From: Coriobacteriaceae bacterium
Lineage (GTDB): Bacteria; Actinomycetota; Coriobacteriia; Coriobacteriales; Coriobacteriaceae
Direction of reading: 5' to 3'
DNA: 16,742 bases
NCBI GenBank assembly: GCA_902362275.1
Contig: CABIWB010000011.1
Coordinates: 17,087-33,828, forward strand
Part shown: one piece after another, positions 1 through 8,820 of the stretch
Layout of the letters: every line of letters starts with the position of its first letter
Position numbering within the stretch: position 1 is the first letter of the stretch
Notes under the pieces: model-generated
Told to the model about the DNA's origin: nothing
The model's database searches: none
The model's input: the letters and a program-made list of their open reading frames with translations, nothing else
Program-made: the position numbers and the translations under genes

Positions 1-21
1 TATGATATAAAAAAAGAAACA

Positions 22-27
22 TATAAT
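22..27 (+). promoter_or_regulatory. Candidate -10 box for the pfl transcript
   Basis: TATAAT is a perfect -10 hexamer in an AT-rich stretch. The matching -35 would fall at or just outside the left edge of the window, so the promoter cannot be completed. If it is used, the pflB mRNA has a leader of about 205 nt. Confidence 0.4.
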
Positions 28-36
28 AGCCCAGAT

Positions 37-237
37 GGAGAGGGCCGCTATGTTATCCTTCTCAGACGGGTGAAATCTTGGGTTTTGGGTTGTAGTTCCA
101 AGGTGGACAGACGTTTTCCCTGCACCAACGTGTGGTGAAGAACGGAAGAAGCCGGTAGTGCAAGCCGAACATTCAAGAATTCAATAAGCAGCGGTGTGAG
201 AGAGCGCCGCATTACACGTAACTAGGAGCGTGGTTAC
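37..237 (+). promoter_or_regulatory. Structured 5' leader of pflB
   Basis: The region before pflB holds several potential hairpins. GAGAGG (38-43) can pair with CCTTCTC (57-63). ATCTTGG (75-81) can pair with CCAAGGT (98-104), with a G-U pair. GGTG (102-105) can pair with CACC (123-126). The second and third share bases 102-104, so they exclude each other. Just before the gene, GTAAC (218-222) pairs with GTTAC (233-237) and puts the Shine-Dalgarno AGGAG (224-228) in the loop. This suggests control of translation or termination, but I recognise no known riboswitch class. Confidence 0.35.
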
Positions 238-240
238 ACA

Positions 241-2292
<2,052 letters not shown>

Positions 2293-2293
2293 C

Positions 2294-2318
2294 TATTGTT
2301 AGTGCTATACTAACAATA
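2294..2318. repeat. Perfect 10-bp inverted repeat between the two pfl genes
   Basis: TATTGTTAGT (2294-2303) is exactly mirrored by ACTAACAATA (2309-2318) across a 5-nt spacer, GCTAT. It begins right after the pflB stop codon. It is AT-rich and has no U-tract, so it does not look like a normal terminator. It could be an mRNA processing or stability hairpin that sets the ratio of the two subunits, or a DNA operator. TATACT (2306-2311) inside it resembles a -10 box, which would allow separate expression of the small gene. Confidence 0.75.
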
Positions 2319-2377
2319 ACGATTACTGATTAGTGCGCCGGTTTCGGCCGGCGCCTATCGATCGAAGGAGACACATT

Positions 2378-2629
2378 ATGAAGGTTTCTGAAGTTTCCGA
2401 GACTCAGGCCGATAACCTGGTCCACATGCTCGACGCTTACGCCGAGAAGGGTGGCCACCACCTGAACATCAACGTCTTCAACCGTGAGACGCTGCTCGAC
2501 GCTCAGGCTCACCCCGAGAAGTACCCGCAGCTGACCATCCGCGTTTCCGGCTATGCCGTGAACTTCCACACGCTCACCAAGGAGCAGCAGGACGAGGTCA
2601 TTGCGCGTACCTTCCACGACAAGTTCTAA
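2378..2629 (+). CDS. grcA: Separate glycyl radical subunit of pyruvate formate-lyase (GrcA-like)
   Basis: This 83-residue protein corresponds to the C-terminal glycyl radical domain of pyruvate formate-lyase. It carries [20 protein letters not shown], then [20 protein letters not shown] and the signature RVSGYAVNF, in which Gly58 is the expected radical site, then [14 protein letters not shown]. Together with the upstream 683-residue core it makes about 766 residues, matching full-length PflB. In E. coli the related GrcA (YfiD, about 127 residues) can replace a damaged PFL C terminus; here the core has no such domain, so this protein should be essential for activity. PflA (9856-10674) would generate the radical. 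The ATG at 2378 has a strong Shine-Dalgarno, GAAGGAG (2364-2370); an upstream in-frame GTG at 2333 has no homologous residues after it and is less likely. Confidence 0.92.
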   Translation: MKVSEVSETQADNLVHMLDAYAEKGGHHLNINVFNRETLLDAQAHPEKYPQLTIRVSGYAVNFHTLTKEQQDEVIARTFHDKF

Positions 2630-2642
2630 AGGGGTTTAACTC

Positions 2643-2790
2643 CCGCAGGATCGCCGGGGCTGTTTGGGTTACCTCCCAAAACGTCCTCGGACATGCAAGA
2701 AACCCTCGCTGCGCACTTCGTGCGGCGAGGGCTTCTTGCGTCCTGCGGAATATTTTGGGAGATAGCCCAAGCAGCCCCGGCGGGGTCCTG
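2643..2790 (+). other. Large nested hairpin downstream of the split pfl genes
   Basis: A 29-nt arm (2653-2681) pairs with 2753-2781, with only three mismatched positions, all compatible with G-U pairing in RNA. Inside it is a second strong hairpin: GCAAGAA (2695-2701) with TTCTTGC (2733-2739), CCCTCGC (2703-2709) with GCGAGGG (2725-2731), and CGCAC with GTGCG at the tip. CCGCAGGA (2643-2650) is exactly complementary to TCCTGCGG (2741-2748), which crosses the outer stem, and its last five bases also match TCCTG (2786-2790). It probably ends the pfl transcript, but there is no U-tract; a structured RNA or a small palindromic element are alternatives. Confidence 0.7.
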
Positions 2791-2871
2791 TGTAGTCACC
2801 CTTTAGGCGAAACTCTCCTAATTATTTGGATGAGTCGTTTACTTACTTGTACTGTTACCGTCTTCCCGCTG

Positions 2872-2911
2872 TTGTTGGGGTATGCTTTGTTCGTATGTAA
2901 ACGTATGACAT
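2872..2911 (+). promoter_or_regulatory. Promoter and operator of the LacI-family regulator gene
   Basis: TTGTTG (2872-2877) and TATGTA (2894-2899) are spaced 16 nt apart and could be the -35 and -10. The 18-bp site TATGTAAACGTATGACAT (2894-2911) overlaps the -10. It matches the motif found three times upstream of the GH32 gene at 4126, which suggests autoregulation by the LacI-family protein. Confidence 0.6.
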
Positions 2912-2930
2912 GTTGATGGGGGAGGGTGCT

Positions 2931-3941
2931 ATGGCTCGCGAGGGCGCTCGTTCTAAGGATTCTGCTAAGCCTGGCATCAAGGAAGTTGCAGCGGTGGCGG
3001 GGGTTTCGCCCACTACGGTATCTCGCGTGCTTAATAATCGCGGCTATATTAGCCAAGAAACCCGCGATAAGGTCCATGCCGCGATGGAGCGCATCAACTA
3101 TACGCCCAACGATATCGCCCGTGCCATGCTCAACGGTCGCCTGAACCTTATCGGCATGATCGTTCCCTTTGTGAGCAGCCCGTTCCATGCTCAGGTTGTG
3201 CAGGCGGTCGAGCGCACGTTAGCGGAAAACGGCTTTAAGATGTTGCTGTGCAACAGCGCCAATCGACCTGATCTTGAGCGTTCCTATATCGACATGCTCC
3301 GCCGCAATATGGTCGACGGCGTCATCGTCAACTCCCTCAATATCGGTGCCGAGGCATATGCCGAGATGGGCTTGAGCCTGGTTGGCATCGACTGCGATCT
3401 TGGCGAGGGCTCTGTCCAGATTGCAAGTGACAGCTATGGCATTGGCGAGCTCGCCACGCGCCGTCTGATTGATGACGGCTGCAGGCGTATCCTGTGCCTG
3501 CGCAGCAATAGCCGCATGCGCATGCCTGCCAATAAGCGTACCGATGCCTACCTCGATGTTGTTGAGCAGGCCGGTTTGTCCGCGCTTGTCCGTGAGGTTG
3601 AGTTCGTTAAGCCCGACGACGAAAAGGGCGCGGTCGTTGCGAAGATCCTCGATGAGAACCCCGATATTGACGGCATCTTTGCGGGAGACGATACGATGGC
3701 GGCCATCTGTCTCAACGTGATGGAGCAGCGCGGCTTGAGCGCTCCAGACGATATTAAGGTCGTGGGCGCGGATGGTGCCCGCCGAACTATGACGTTTATG
3801 CCTGACTTAACAACCGTACGTCAAGATATCGATCGCATCGGAGAGCTCGCGGCGCAATCCATCATCGCTCTTGTTAACGGTGAAAAGCCCGAATCGAATA
3901 CCAAGCTCCCCGTTGAACTCATTGAGGGCAAAACCGCGTAG
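2931..3941 (+). CDS. LacI-family transcriptional regulator of the sucrose/fructoside cassette
   Basis: This 336-residue protein has the LacI/GalR architecture. An N-terminal helix-turn-helix (about residues 16-36, IKEVAAVAGVSPTTVSRVLN) and hinge region (INYTPNDIARAMLNGR) are followed by a periplasmic-binding-like sensor domain beginning NLIGMIVPFVSSPF and including DGIFAGDDTMA near the C-terminal lobe. It probably represses the fructoside genes downstream and its own gene, releasing on binding a sugar or sugar phosphate. An 18-bp shared motif in its own promoter and three upstream of the GH32 gene support this. I chose the ATG at 2931, with GGAGGG (2921-2926) five nt before it. The in-frame ATG at 2910 lies inside the operator and has no ribosome-binding site. 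A 15-residue basic tail precedes the helix-turn-helix. The ligand is not visible from sequence. Confidence 0.9.
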   Translation: MAREGARSKDSAKPGIKEVAAVAGVSPTTVSRVLNNRGYISQETRDKVHAAMERINYTPNDIARAMLNGRLNLIGMIVPFVSSPFHAQVVQAVERTLAENGFKMLLCNSANRPDLERSYIDMLRRNMVDGVIVNSLNIGAEAYAEMGLSLVGIDCDLGEGSVQIASDSYGIGELATRRLIDDGCRRILCLRSNSRMRMPANKRTDAYLDVVEQAGLSALVREVEFVKPDDEKGAVVAKILDENPDIDGIFAGDDTMAAICLNVMEQRGLSAPDDIKVVGADGARRTMTFMPDLTTVRQDIDRIGELAAQSIIALVNGEKPESNTKLPVELIEGKTA

Positions 3942-3996
3942 TTCATCCCGTGCCAAAAGAATTCCTCAAACGCCTCTGATGACCGTTCGCCGCCAT

Positions 3997-4014
3997 ATGT
4001 CAACCGTTTGCCGA
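3997..4014 (-). promoter_or_regulatory. Upstream operator copy (reverse orientation)
   Basis: On the minus strand this reads TCGGCAAACGGTTGACAT, matching the core AAACG.TTGACAT of the other three copies. It lies 46 bp upstream of the tandem pair, in opposite orientation, which could support repressor looping. Confidence 0.5.
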
Positions 4015-4042
4015 CGACTGGAACTGCGAAAAGACGTATTAG

Positions 4043-4082
4043 TGTGAAAACGTTTGACATATGAAAACGATTGACATATCTT
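4043..4082 (+). promoter_or_regulatory. Promoter with two tandem LacI-family operators for the fructoside genes
   Basis: Two 18-bp copies, TGTGAAAACGTTTGACAT (4043-4060) and TATGAAAACGATTGACAT (4060-4077), repeat with a 17-bp period. A near-perfect promoter overlaps them: -35 TTGACA (4054-4059), 17-nt spacer, -10 TATCTT (4077-4082). A repressor bound here would cover the -35 and spacer. This is the likely control point for the GH32 and PTS genes that follow. Confidence 0.72.
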
Positions 4083-4125
4083 GCAGTTGTACCGAGTTAG
4101 TATCTTGTGGGAAAGGAAGTCTCGG

Positions 4126-5508
4126 ATGCACAAGGTGTATTACCAGCCTGAGGGAATTTGGGTAGGCGACATCATGCCGTACGGCGAGGACGGCACGTTC
4201 TATCTCTATCACCAGCGTGACACGCGAAACCCCGGTCCTTTCGGAGAGCCGTTTGGTTGGGCACTCGCGACGACCAAGGATTTCGTCAACTACAAGGACT
4301 TTGGCGAGAGCCTTGAGCGTGGCGGCGACGAGGAAGTCGACCAGTATGTTTATGCCGGCACGGTGTTTAAGGTGGGCGACAAGTACCATGCGCTCTACAC
4401 TGGTTGCAATCGCGATAAGGTCCGCGCACGTTTGATGAAGCAGGTTCTTCTTCACGCAACGAGTGACGACGCCGTCAAGTGGGAGAAGAACATCGCCGAG
4501 ACGCTGCTTCCGCCCCAGGAAGGTTACGATGACCGCAACTGGCGCGATCCCTTTGTGCTTTGGGATGAGGAGAACGAAGAGTACATGCTCATCCTCGGCA
4601 CGCGCGTGGGCGAGGACAAGCGTCTGATGACCGGGCGTCTGGTCAAGTTCACCTCCAAGGACCTGGATACCTGGGAGTTCCAGGGCGACTGGTGGAATCC
4701 GGGCCTTTACACCATGTTCGAGATGCCTGATCTCTTTAAGATGGGCGACTGGTGGTATCTGGTGTTCTCCGAGTACAGTGATGGCAACAAGACCCGTTAC
4801 CGCATGTCTCGCTCCATCAACGGTCCTTGGATCACTCCTGCTGACGATTCATTCGATGGCCGCGCGTACTATGCCGCGCGTACCGCATTTGATGGCGAGC
4901 GCCGCGTTCTCTTTGGTTGGGTTCCTACGCGTGACGAGGGTGGCGATCCCAGCTCTTACCTGTGGGGTGGCACCTTTATGCCTCTCGAGATCGTTCAGCG
5001 TGCCGACGGAACGCTCGGCACCAAGCTCCCTGACAGCATGCTTGGCGCCTTTGGCGAGGCTAAGGCAGTCGAGGCCTTTGAGCTTTCCTGCGAGTCGGGC
5101 AAGGTCGAGCAGGTGCTCGCCGCGGATGCCGGTTCCACCTATATGCTCGATGCCGACATCGAGCTCGCCGGTGACGCTGCCGGCTTCTCGGTGAAGCTTG
5201 CCGAGGACGCCGAGTCCGGTCTTGCCTATGAGTTCCGCGCCAACCTGCGTGAGGGCAAGCTCGAGTTTACGGCGGCCCCCCAGTATCCGTGGTTCCAGGT
5301 CAACAACATGGGCCTCGAGCGTCCGTTGTTCTTTAAGGGCGAGGGCACTCATCATGTGCGCCTGGTCGTTGACGACGATATCGCGACCATCTTTGTCGAT
5401 GATGTTGCGCTTAACGCGCGCTTCTGCAACAAGCAGGGCCAGGGTGTGGCACTGACGGTCACCGACGGTACGCTCAAGTGCGCAAATGCAACGATCGCGT
5501 CTCTGTAA
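4126..5508 (+). CDS. Divergent glycoside hydrolase family 32 protein (beta-fructosidase-like)
   Basis: This 460-residue protein has the order of motifs of GH32 five-bladed propeller enzymes acting on sucrose or fructans. Asp15 in IWVGDIMPY stands where the nucleophile of WMNDPNG normally is. Arg140-Asp141-Pro142 in WRDPF is the transition-state stabiliser motif. Glu199 in FEMPDL is the expected acid/base (ECPDL in classic members). A C-terminal beta-sandwich-like region follows (about 310-460). No signal peptide is seen, so it is cytoplasmic. The N-terminal motif is clearly atypical, so the substrate may differ from sucrose 6-phosphate, which the second GH32 (7107-8549) should handle. The ATG at 4126 has GAAAGGAAG before it; the longer TTG start at 4081 falls within the promoter. 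The PTS gene starts 45 nt downstream, suggesting one operon. Confidence 0.85.
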   Translation: MHKVYYQPEGIWVGDIMPYGEDGTFYLYHQRDTRNPGPFGEPFGWALATTKDFVNYKDFGESLERGGDEEVDQYVYAGTVFKVGDKYHALYTGCNRDKVRARLMKQVLLHATSDDAVKWEKNIAETLLPPQEGYDDRNWRDPFVLWDEENEEYMLILGTRVGEDKRLMTGRLVKFTSKDLDTWEFQGDWWNPGLYTMFEMPDLFKMGDWWYLVFSEYSDGNKTRYRMSRSINGPWITPADDSFDGRAYYAARTAFDGERRVLFGWVPTRDEGGDPSSYLWGGTFMPLEIVQRADGTLGTKLPDSMLGAFGEAKAVEAFELSCESGKVEQVLAADAGSTYMLDADIELAGDAAGFSVKLAEDAESGLAYEFRANLREGKLEFTAAPQYPWFQVNNMGLERPLFFKGEGTHHVRLVVDDDIATIFVDDVALNARFCNKQGQGVALTVTDGTLKCANATIASL

Positions 5509-5511
5509 TGG

Positions 5512-5529
5512 CATCAAAACGTTTTATGA
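5512..5529 (+). promoter_or_regulatory. Weak operator-like palindrome before the PTS gene
   Basis: ATCAAAACGTTTTATGAT (5513-5530) has a perfect AAAACGTTTT centre, the core of the LacI-family motif, but matches the flanks poorly. It may be a weak extra operator or a catabolite-repression-like site. Confidence 0.3.
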
Positions 5530-5553
5530 TTTCGTAAGGGAATGGAGAGGAAC

Positions 5554-7005
5554 ATGGACTACAAGGCAGTGTCCCAGCAAGTCGTCGACAACGTCGGCGG
5601 ACTGGAGAACATCGAGGGCGCCACGCATTGCGTGACCCGTCTGCGTCTGGTGCTCAAGGATACGAGCAAGTACAACAAGGCCGAGCTCGAGAACATCGAT
5701 GGCGTCAAGGGCGTGCTGTACAACAGCGGCCAGCTCATGATCATCTTCGGTACCGGTACCGTCAACAAGGTCTACGATGAGTTTATGGCTCTGACGGGCG
5801 TTAAGGAGATCAGCGCTTCCGAGGTCAAGGGCGCCGAGGCGGACAAGAAGGGCAAGTTCTTCTCGGTCCTCAAGGTATTCTCGGATATCTTTATCCCCAT
5901 CATTCCCGCTTTCGTCGGCGCTGCTATCATCATCGGCCTTAAGTCGCTGATCGTTGCCAACGGCCTCTTTGGCATGGAGGGCAGCCTTGCCGACCACAGC
6001 GAGTTCCTCAAGAACCTCGCAAGCTTCTTTGCCATTATCGCCACCACGTTTGACTACCTGCCTGTCCTGGTTATGTACAGCGCGGTGAAGCGTTTTGGCG
6101 GTAACCCGATTCTGGGCATCCTCGTCGGTATCGTCATGGTTCACCCGAGCCTTATGAACCGCAACACGTTCGTTATGGATCCGACGGGTGCTGAGTACTG
6201 GAACTTTGGTCCGCTCTCCATTCCCATGGTTGCTTTCCAGGGCGGCGTGTTCCCTGCAATCCTGACTGCCTGGTTTATGGCCAAGGTCGAAAAGATTGCC
6301 CAGAAGTACATCCCCGAGGTCGTCTCGTTCGTCTTTGTCCCGACCGTTACCCTGATTCTTGCTAACGTCGCCCTGTTCACCGTGTTCGGCCCGCTCGGCA
6401 ACCTGATCGGCGACGTCCTCGCCGGTGTAATCGATATCCTGTACAACAGGATGGGCGTCTTCGGTGCCTTTGTCTTTGCCGCATTCCTGCAGCCGCTCGT
6501 CGTTACCGGTACGCATCAGTTCATCCAGGGTATCGAGGCAAACCTCGTCGCCACGACTGGCTTCAACTACATCCAGGCCATCTGGTCGGTTTCCATCATC
6601 GCCCAGGGCGGCGGCGCCATCGGCATGTACCTCATTCACAAGAAGCATTCCAAAGAGCGCAACATCTGCATGTCGTCCTTTATCCCGACGCTGGTCGGTA
6701 TCTCCGAGCCCGCAATCTTTGCTGCAAACATGCGCTACTCGATCATCCCGTTCATCTGCGCTTGCATCGGTGCAGGCTGCGGCGGTGCCTTCGTGAAGCT
6801 CTTTGAGGTGCGCGCCATCGGTCAGGGTCTGACCGGCGTGCTTGGCCTGCTCATCGTCACGCCCGAGACGCTCGTGTGGTATGTGGCTGGCAATCTCATC
6901 GCCTTTATCGTGCCGATCGTCTTGATCTTTGCCTACAACAAGGCAAAGGGCGTGCCGACCACTGATGAAGAGGGCGCTGGTGCTGGCTTTGATGTCAGCT
7001 TCTAG
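5554..7005 (+). CDS. PTS transporter subunit EIIBC, sucrose/glucose superfamily
   Basis: This 483-residue membrane protein imports and phosphorylates a sugar through the phosphotransferase system. The EIIB domain comes first, with phospho-accepting Cys26 in THCVTRLRLVLKD, and is followed by a multi-spanning EIIC domain from about residue 100, containing VTGTHQFIQGIEA and the EIIC signature GISEPAIFAANMRYS. The protein ends soon after the last hydrophobic segment (IAFIVPIVLIFAYNKAKG), so there is no fused EIIA; the phosphate must come from an EIIA encoded elsewhere. Neighbouring GH32 genes and the shared regulator point to sucrose or another beta-fructoside as substrate. The ATG at 5554 has GGAGAGG (5544-5550) before it; the in-frame ATG at 5542 overlaps that ribosome-binding site. 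Confidence 0.92.
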   Translation: MDYKAVSQQVVDNVGGLENIEGATHCVTRLRLVLKDTSKYNKAELENIDGVKGVLYNSGQLMIIFGTGTVNKVYDEFMALTGVKEISASEVKGAEADKKGKFFSVLKVFSDIFIPIIPAFVGAAIIIGLKSLIVANGLFGMEGSLADHSEFLKNLASFFAIIATTFDYLPVLVMYSAVKRFGGNPILGILVGIVMVHPSLMNRNTFVMDPTGAEYWNFGPLSIPMVAFQGGVFPAILTAWFMAKVEKIAQKYIPEVVSFVFVPTVTLILANVALFTVFGPLGNLIGDVLAGVIDILYNRMGVFGAFVFAAFLQPLVVTGTHQFIQGIEANLVATTGFNYIQAIWSVSIIAQGGGAIGMYLIHKKHSKERNICMSSFIPTLVGISEPAIFAANMRYSIIPFICACIGAGCGGAFVKLFEVRAIGQGLTGVLGLLIVTPETLVWYVAGNLIAFIVPIVLIFAYNKAKGVPTTDEEGAGAGFDVSF

Positions 7006-7042
7006 TTGAGCCGTTCAGCGTAATCTGAGGATAAGTCCATTT

Positions 7043-7084
7043 GGGGAAGGGCGTTCGACTCGTGTGAGTCGAGCGTCCTTCCCC
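7043..7084 (+). terminator. Strong intergenic hairpin between PTS and sucrose hydrolase genes
   Basis: A 19-nt arm (7043-7061) pairs with 7066-7084 around a GTGT loop, with two mismatched positions that can be G-U in RNA. No U-tract follows, so it may be an attenuating or mRNA-stabilising hairpin inside the operon rather than a full terminator. Confidence 0.65.
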
Positions 7085-7106
7085 ATAGACGAGAAAGTCA
7101 ACGGCG

Positions 7107-8549
7107 ATGTTTAATCAAAAAAATAAGGTGACACGCGCGGACTATGAGCAGTGGCGTGCCGGACAGGATGAGACGGCGGGTCGCATCGCGTCCGACCCCG
7201 ATAGGCTCCTGTTCCATGTGGAGCCTGAGCTTGGCTGGCTCAACGACCCCAACGGTTTGGTGCAGATCGGTGATACGTATCACATCTATCACCAATACGA
7301 TCCATTCGATGCTGCGCATGGCGGTCCAGTGCTTTGGAATCATCTGACAACAAAGGATTTTGTGACGTACGAGAATCGCGGCCCTGTGCTGTTCCCCGAT
7401 TCCGATTTGGATTCGAGCGGAGCGTATTCTGGTTCTGCCTTTGTACACGACGGCAAGATTCACTACTTCTATACCGGCAACGTCAAGCATTTTGACCGCG
7501 ATGATTACGACTACGTGTTGACGGGCCGTGAGCAAAACCAGATTCATGTGGTTGCCGAGAATCCCGACGAATTGGGCGAGAAGCGCATAGCTGTTGGGCC
7601 GGTCGATTACCCCGACGATATCGGTACGCACGTGCGCGACCCCAAGATCCTTGAACACAACGGTATCTACTACATGGTTCTCGGCGCTCGTACGAAAGAC
7701 GATCGCGGGTGCGTGCTTGTCTATACCTCGCGCAATCTTGAGGACTGGAGCTATGCGACGCGCATTGAGTTGGACGAGAAGTTTGGCTTTATGTGGGAGT
7801 GCCCCGATCTGTTTGAGCTCGATGGCGAGCTTATTCTCGTTTGCTGTCCGCAGGGTGTGCCTGCCGATGGTTGGCATTACCGCAATCCGCATCAGTGCGT
7901 GTGGTTCTCCATCGAGGCCGATTGGGAGGCGCCGAGCTTTAAAATCGTCGGGCAGGGCATGCCCCCGATGGTCGATGCCGGTTTTGATTTCTATGCTCCG
8001 CAGTCCTTTGAGGATACTGCAGGCCGGCGTTTGATGATCGGATGGTCGGGTTGCCCCGACGCGACGGCAGAAAACCCGACGGTGGCGCGCGGGTGGCAGT
8101 GCGCGTTGACGGTGCCGCGAGAGCTGAGCATACGCGATGGTAAGCTCTGCCAGCGGCCGGCGCACGAGATTGAGAGGATGCGCGGTGACTGCGTTCGCGC
8201 GATAGGCGGTGAAACCGTTGAGGAGCCGGGCCGCCTGTTTGATCTTGTGGTTTCCTGCGAGGGCGCCAAGATGGTCGAGCTCGAAATCCGCAAGGGTGTC
8301 TTTGTGCGCTATGCAGACGGGATGCTTACCCTCGACATGGGTGACGAAGGCTATGGGCGCGACCAGAGGTCGATTGAGCTCAGCGAGCTTCGCGACCTGC
8401 GCGTGCTTTCGGACACTACGATGGTCGAGATTTTTGCAAATGGCGGCGAGGCGGCACTTACGAGCCGTACCTATTCGCCGGCGGTTCCGGCGATGGAGCT
8501 GCACGCCGAGGGCGCGGCATCGATGAATTTCTACCGCCTCGCGCATTAA
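7107..8549 (+). CDS. scrB: Sucrose-6-phosphate hydrolase (GH32 beta-fructofuranosidase)
   Basis: This 480-residue enzyme should split sucrose 6-phosphate, delivered by the PTS EIIBC just upstream, into glucose 6-phosphate and fructose in the cytosol. All GH32 catalytic motifs are present: nucleophile Asp47 in GWLNDPNG, Asp178 in VRDPK, and acid/base Glu231 in WECPDL. The propeller is followed by a C-terminal beta-sandwich ending TMVEIFANGGEAALTSR, typical of invertases. Length fits the family. No signal peptide is present. The start ATG has only a weak ribosome-binding site (GAGAAAG at 7091-7097), and a hairpin lies between it and the PTS gene. Inulin or levan oligosaccharides are alternative substrates. 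Confidence 0.92.
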   Translation: MFNQKNKVTRADYEQWRAGQDETAGRIASDPDRLLFHVEPELGWLNDPNGLVQIGDTYHIYHQYDPFDAAHGGPVLWNHLTTKDFVTYENRGPVLFPDSDLDSSGAYSGSAFVHDGKIHYFYTGNVKHFDRDDYDYVLTGREQNQIHVVAENPDELGEKRIAVGPVDYPDDIGTHVRDPKILEHNGIYYMVLGARTKDDRGCVLVYTSRNLEDWSYATRIELDEKFGFMWECPDLFELDGELILVCCPQGVPADGWHYRNPHQCVWFSIEADWEAPSFKIVGQGMPPMVDAGFDFYAPQSFEDTAGRRLMIGWSGCPDATAENPTVARGWQCALTVPRELSIRDGKLCQRPAHEIERMRGDCVRAIGGETVEEPGRLFDLVVSCEGAKMVELEIRKGVFVRYADGMLTLDMGDEGYGRDQRSIELSELRDLRVLSDTTMVEIFANGGEAALTSRTYSPAVPAMELHAEGAASMNFYRLAH

Positions 8550-8669
8550 CCGTGTGTGGAGCACGATTGGACTTGCTGGGCGGAATGTGTCGCAGTTGCC
8601 GCAGCGAACTACCGTTTATCGCGTATAGCGACCGTTTGCGGAGTAAGTAACACTTAGTAATAAACCGTG

Positions 8670-8779
8670 TAGAATCTCAGATTAGCACGGAGTTTTTCCA
8701 GGGAGACGCTGTCCTTTGTTGTGTGCAAGGGGCGGCGTCTCTTTGGCGCTCTGCCGCCGTTGTGCAACAGTGCGGCGGC
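8670..8779 (+). promoter_or_regulatory. Possible promoter and hairpin leader before the DegV gene
   Basis: TAGAAT (8670-8675) is a fair -10 box; the -35 is poor. The following leader holds GAGACGC (8703-8709) pairing with GCGTCTC (8735-8741), and GCCGCC (8753-8758) pairing with GGCGGC (8774-8779). Neither has a U-tract. No coding homology is seen in this leader, although the frame stays open from 8716. Confidence 0.35.
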
Positions 8780-8820
8780 GCGTGCCATGTGTTGAAAAGC
8801 CAATGTTGAGATGGGTCGTG

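Noticed and set aside
60..240. ZTP (pfl-motif) riboswitch in the pflB leader
   Set aside because: The name and location fit, but I could not find the conserved CCGCCUGGGCA core, so I list only an unclassified leader.
4081..4125. TTG start extending the first GH32 protein by 15 residues
   Set aside because: The extension lies between the promoter -10 (4077-4082) and the good ribosome-binding site at 4111-4119, and ATG 4126 fits the family.
5524..6648. A 374-residue open frame on the minus strand across the PTS gene
   Set aside because: It is charged, low-complexity and antisense to an evident EIIBC.
7098..8564. A 488-residue open frame on the minus strand across the sucrose hydrolase gene
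   Set aside because: The plus strand carries all GH32 catalytic motifs. The antisense protein has no recognisable domain, and its start has no support.
8716..8820. N-terminal extension of the DegV protein
   Set aside because: The 35 extra residues are Cys/Arg-rich, unlike DegV, and the DNA forms leader hairpins.
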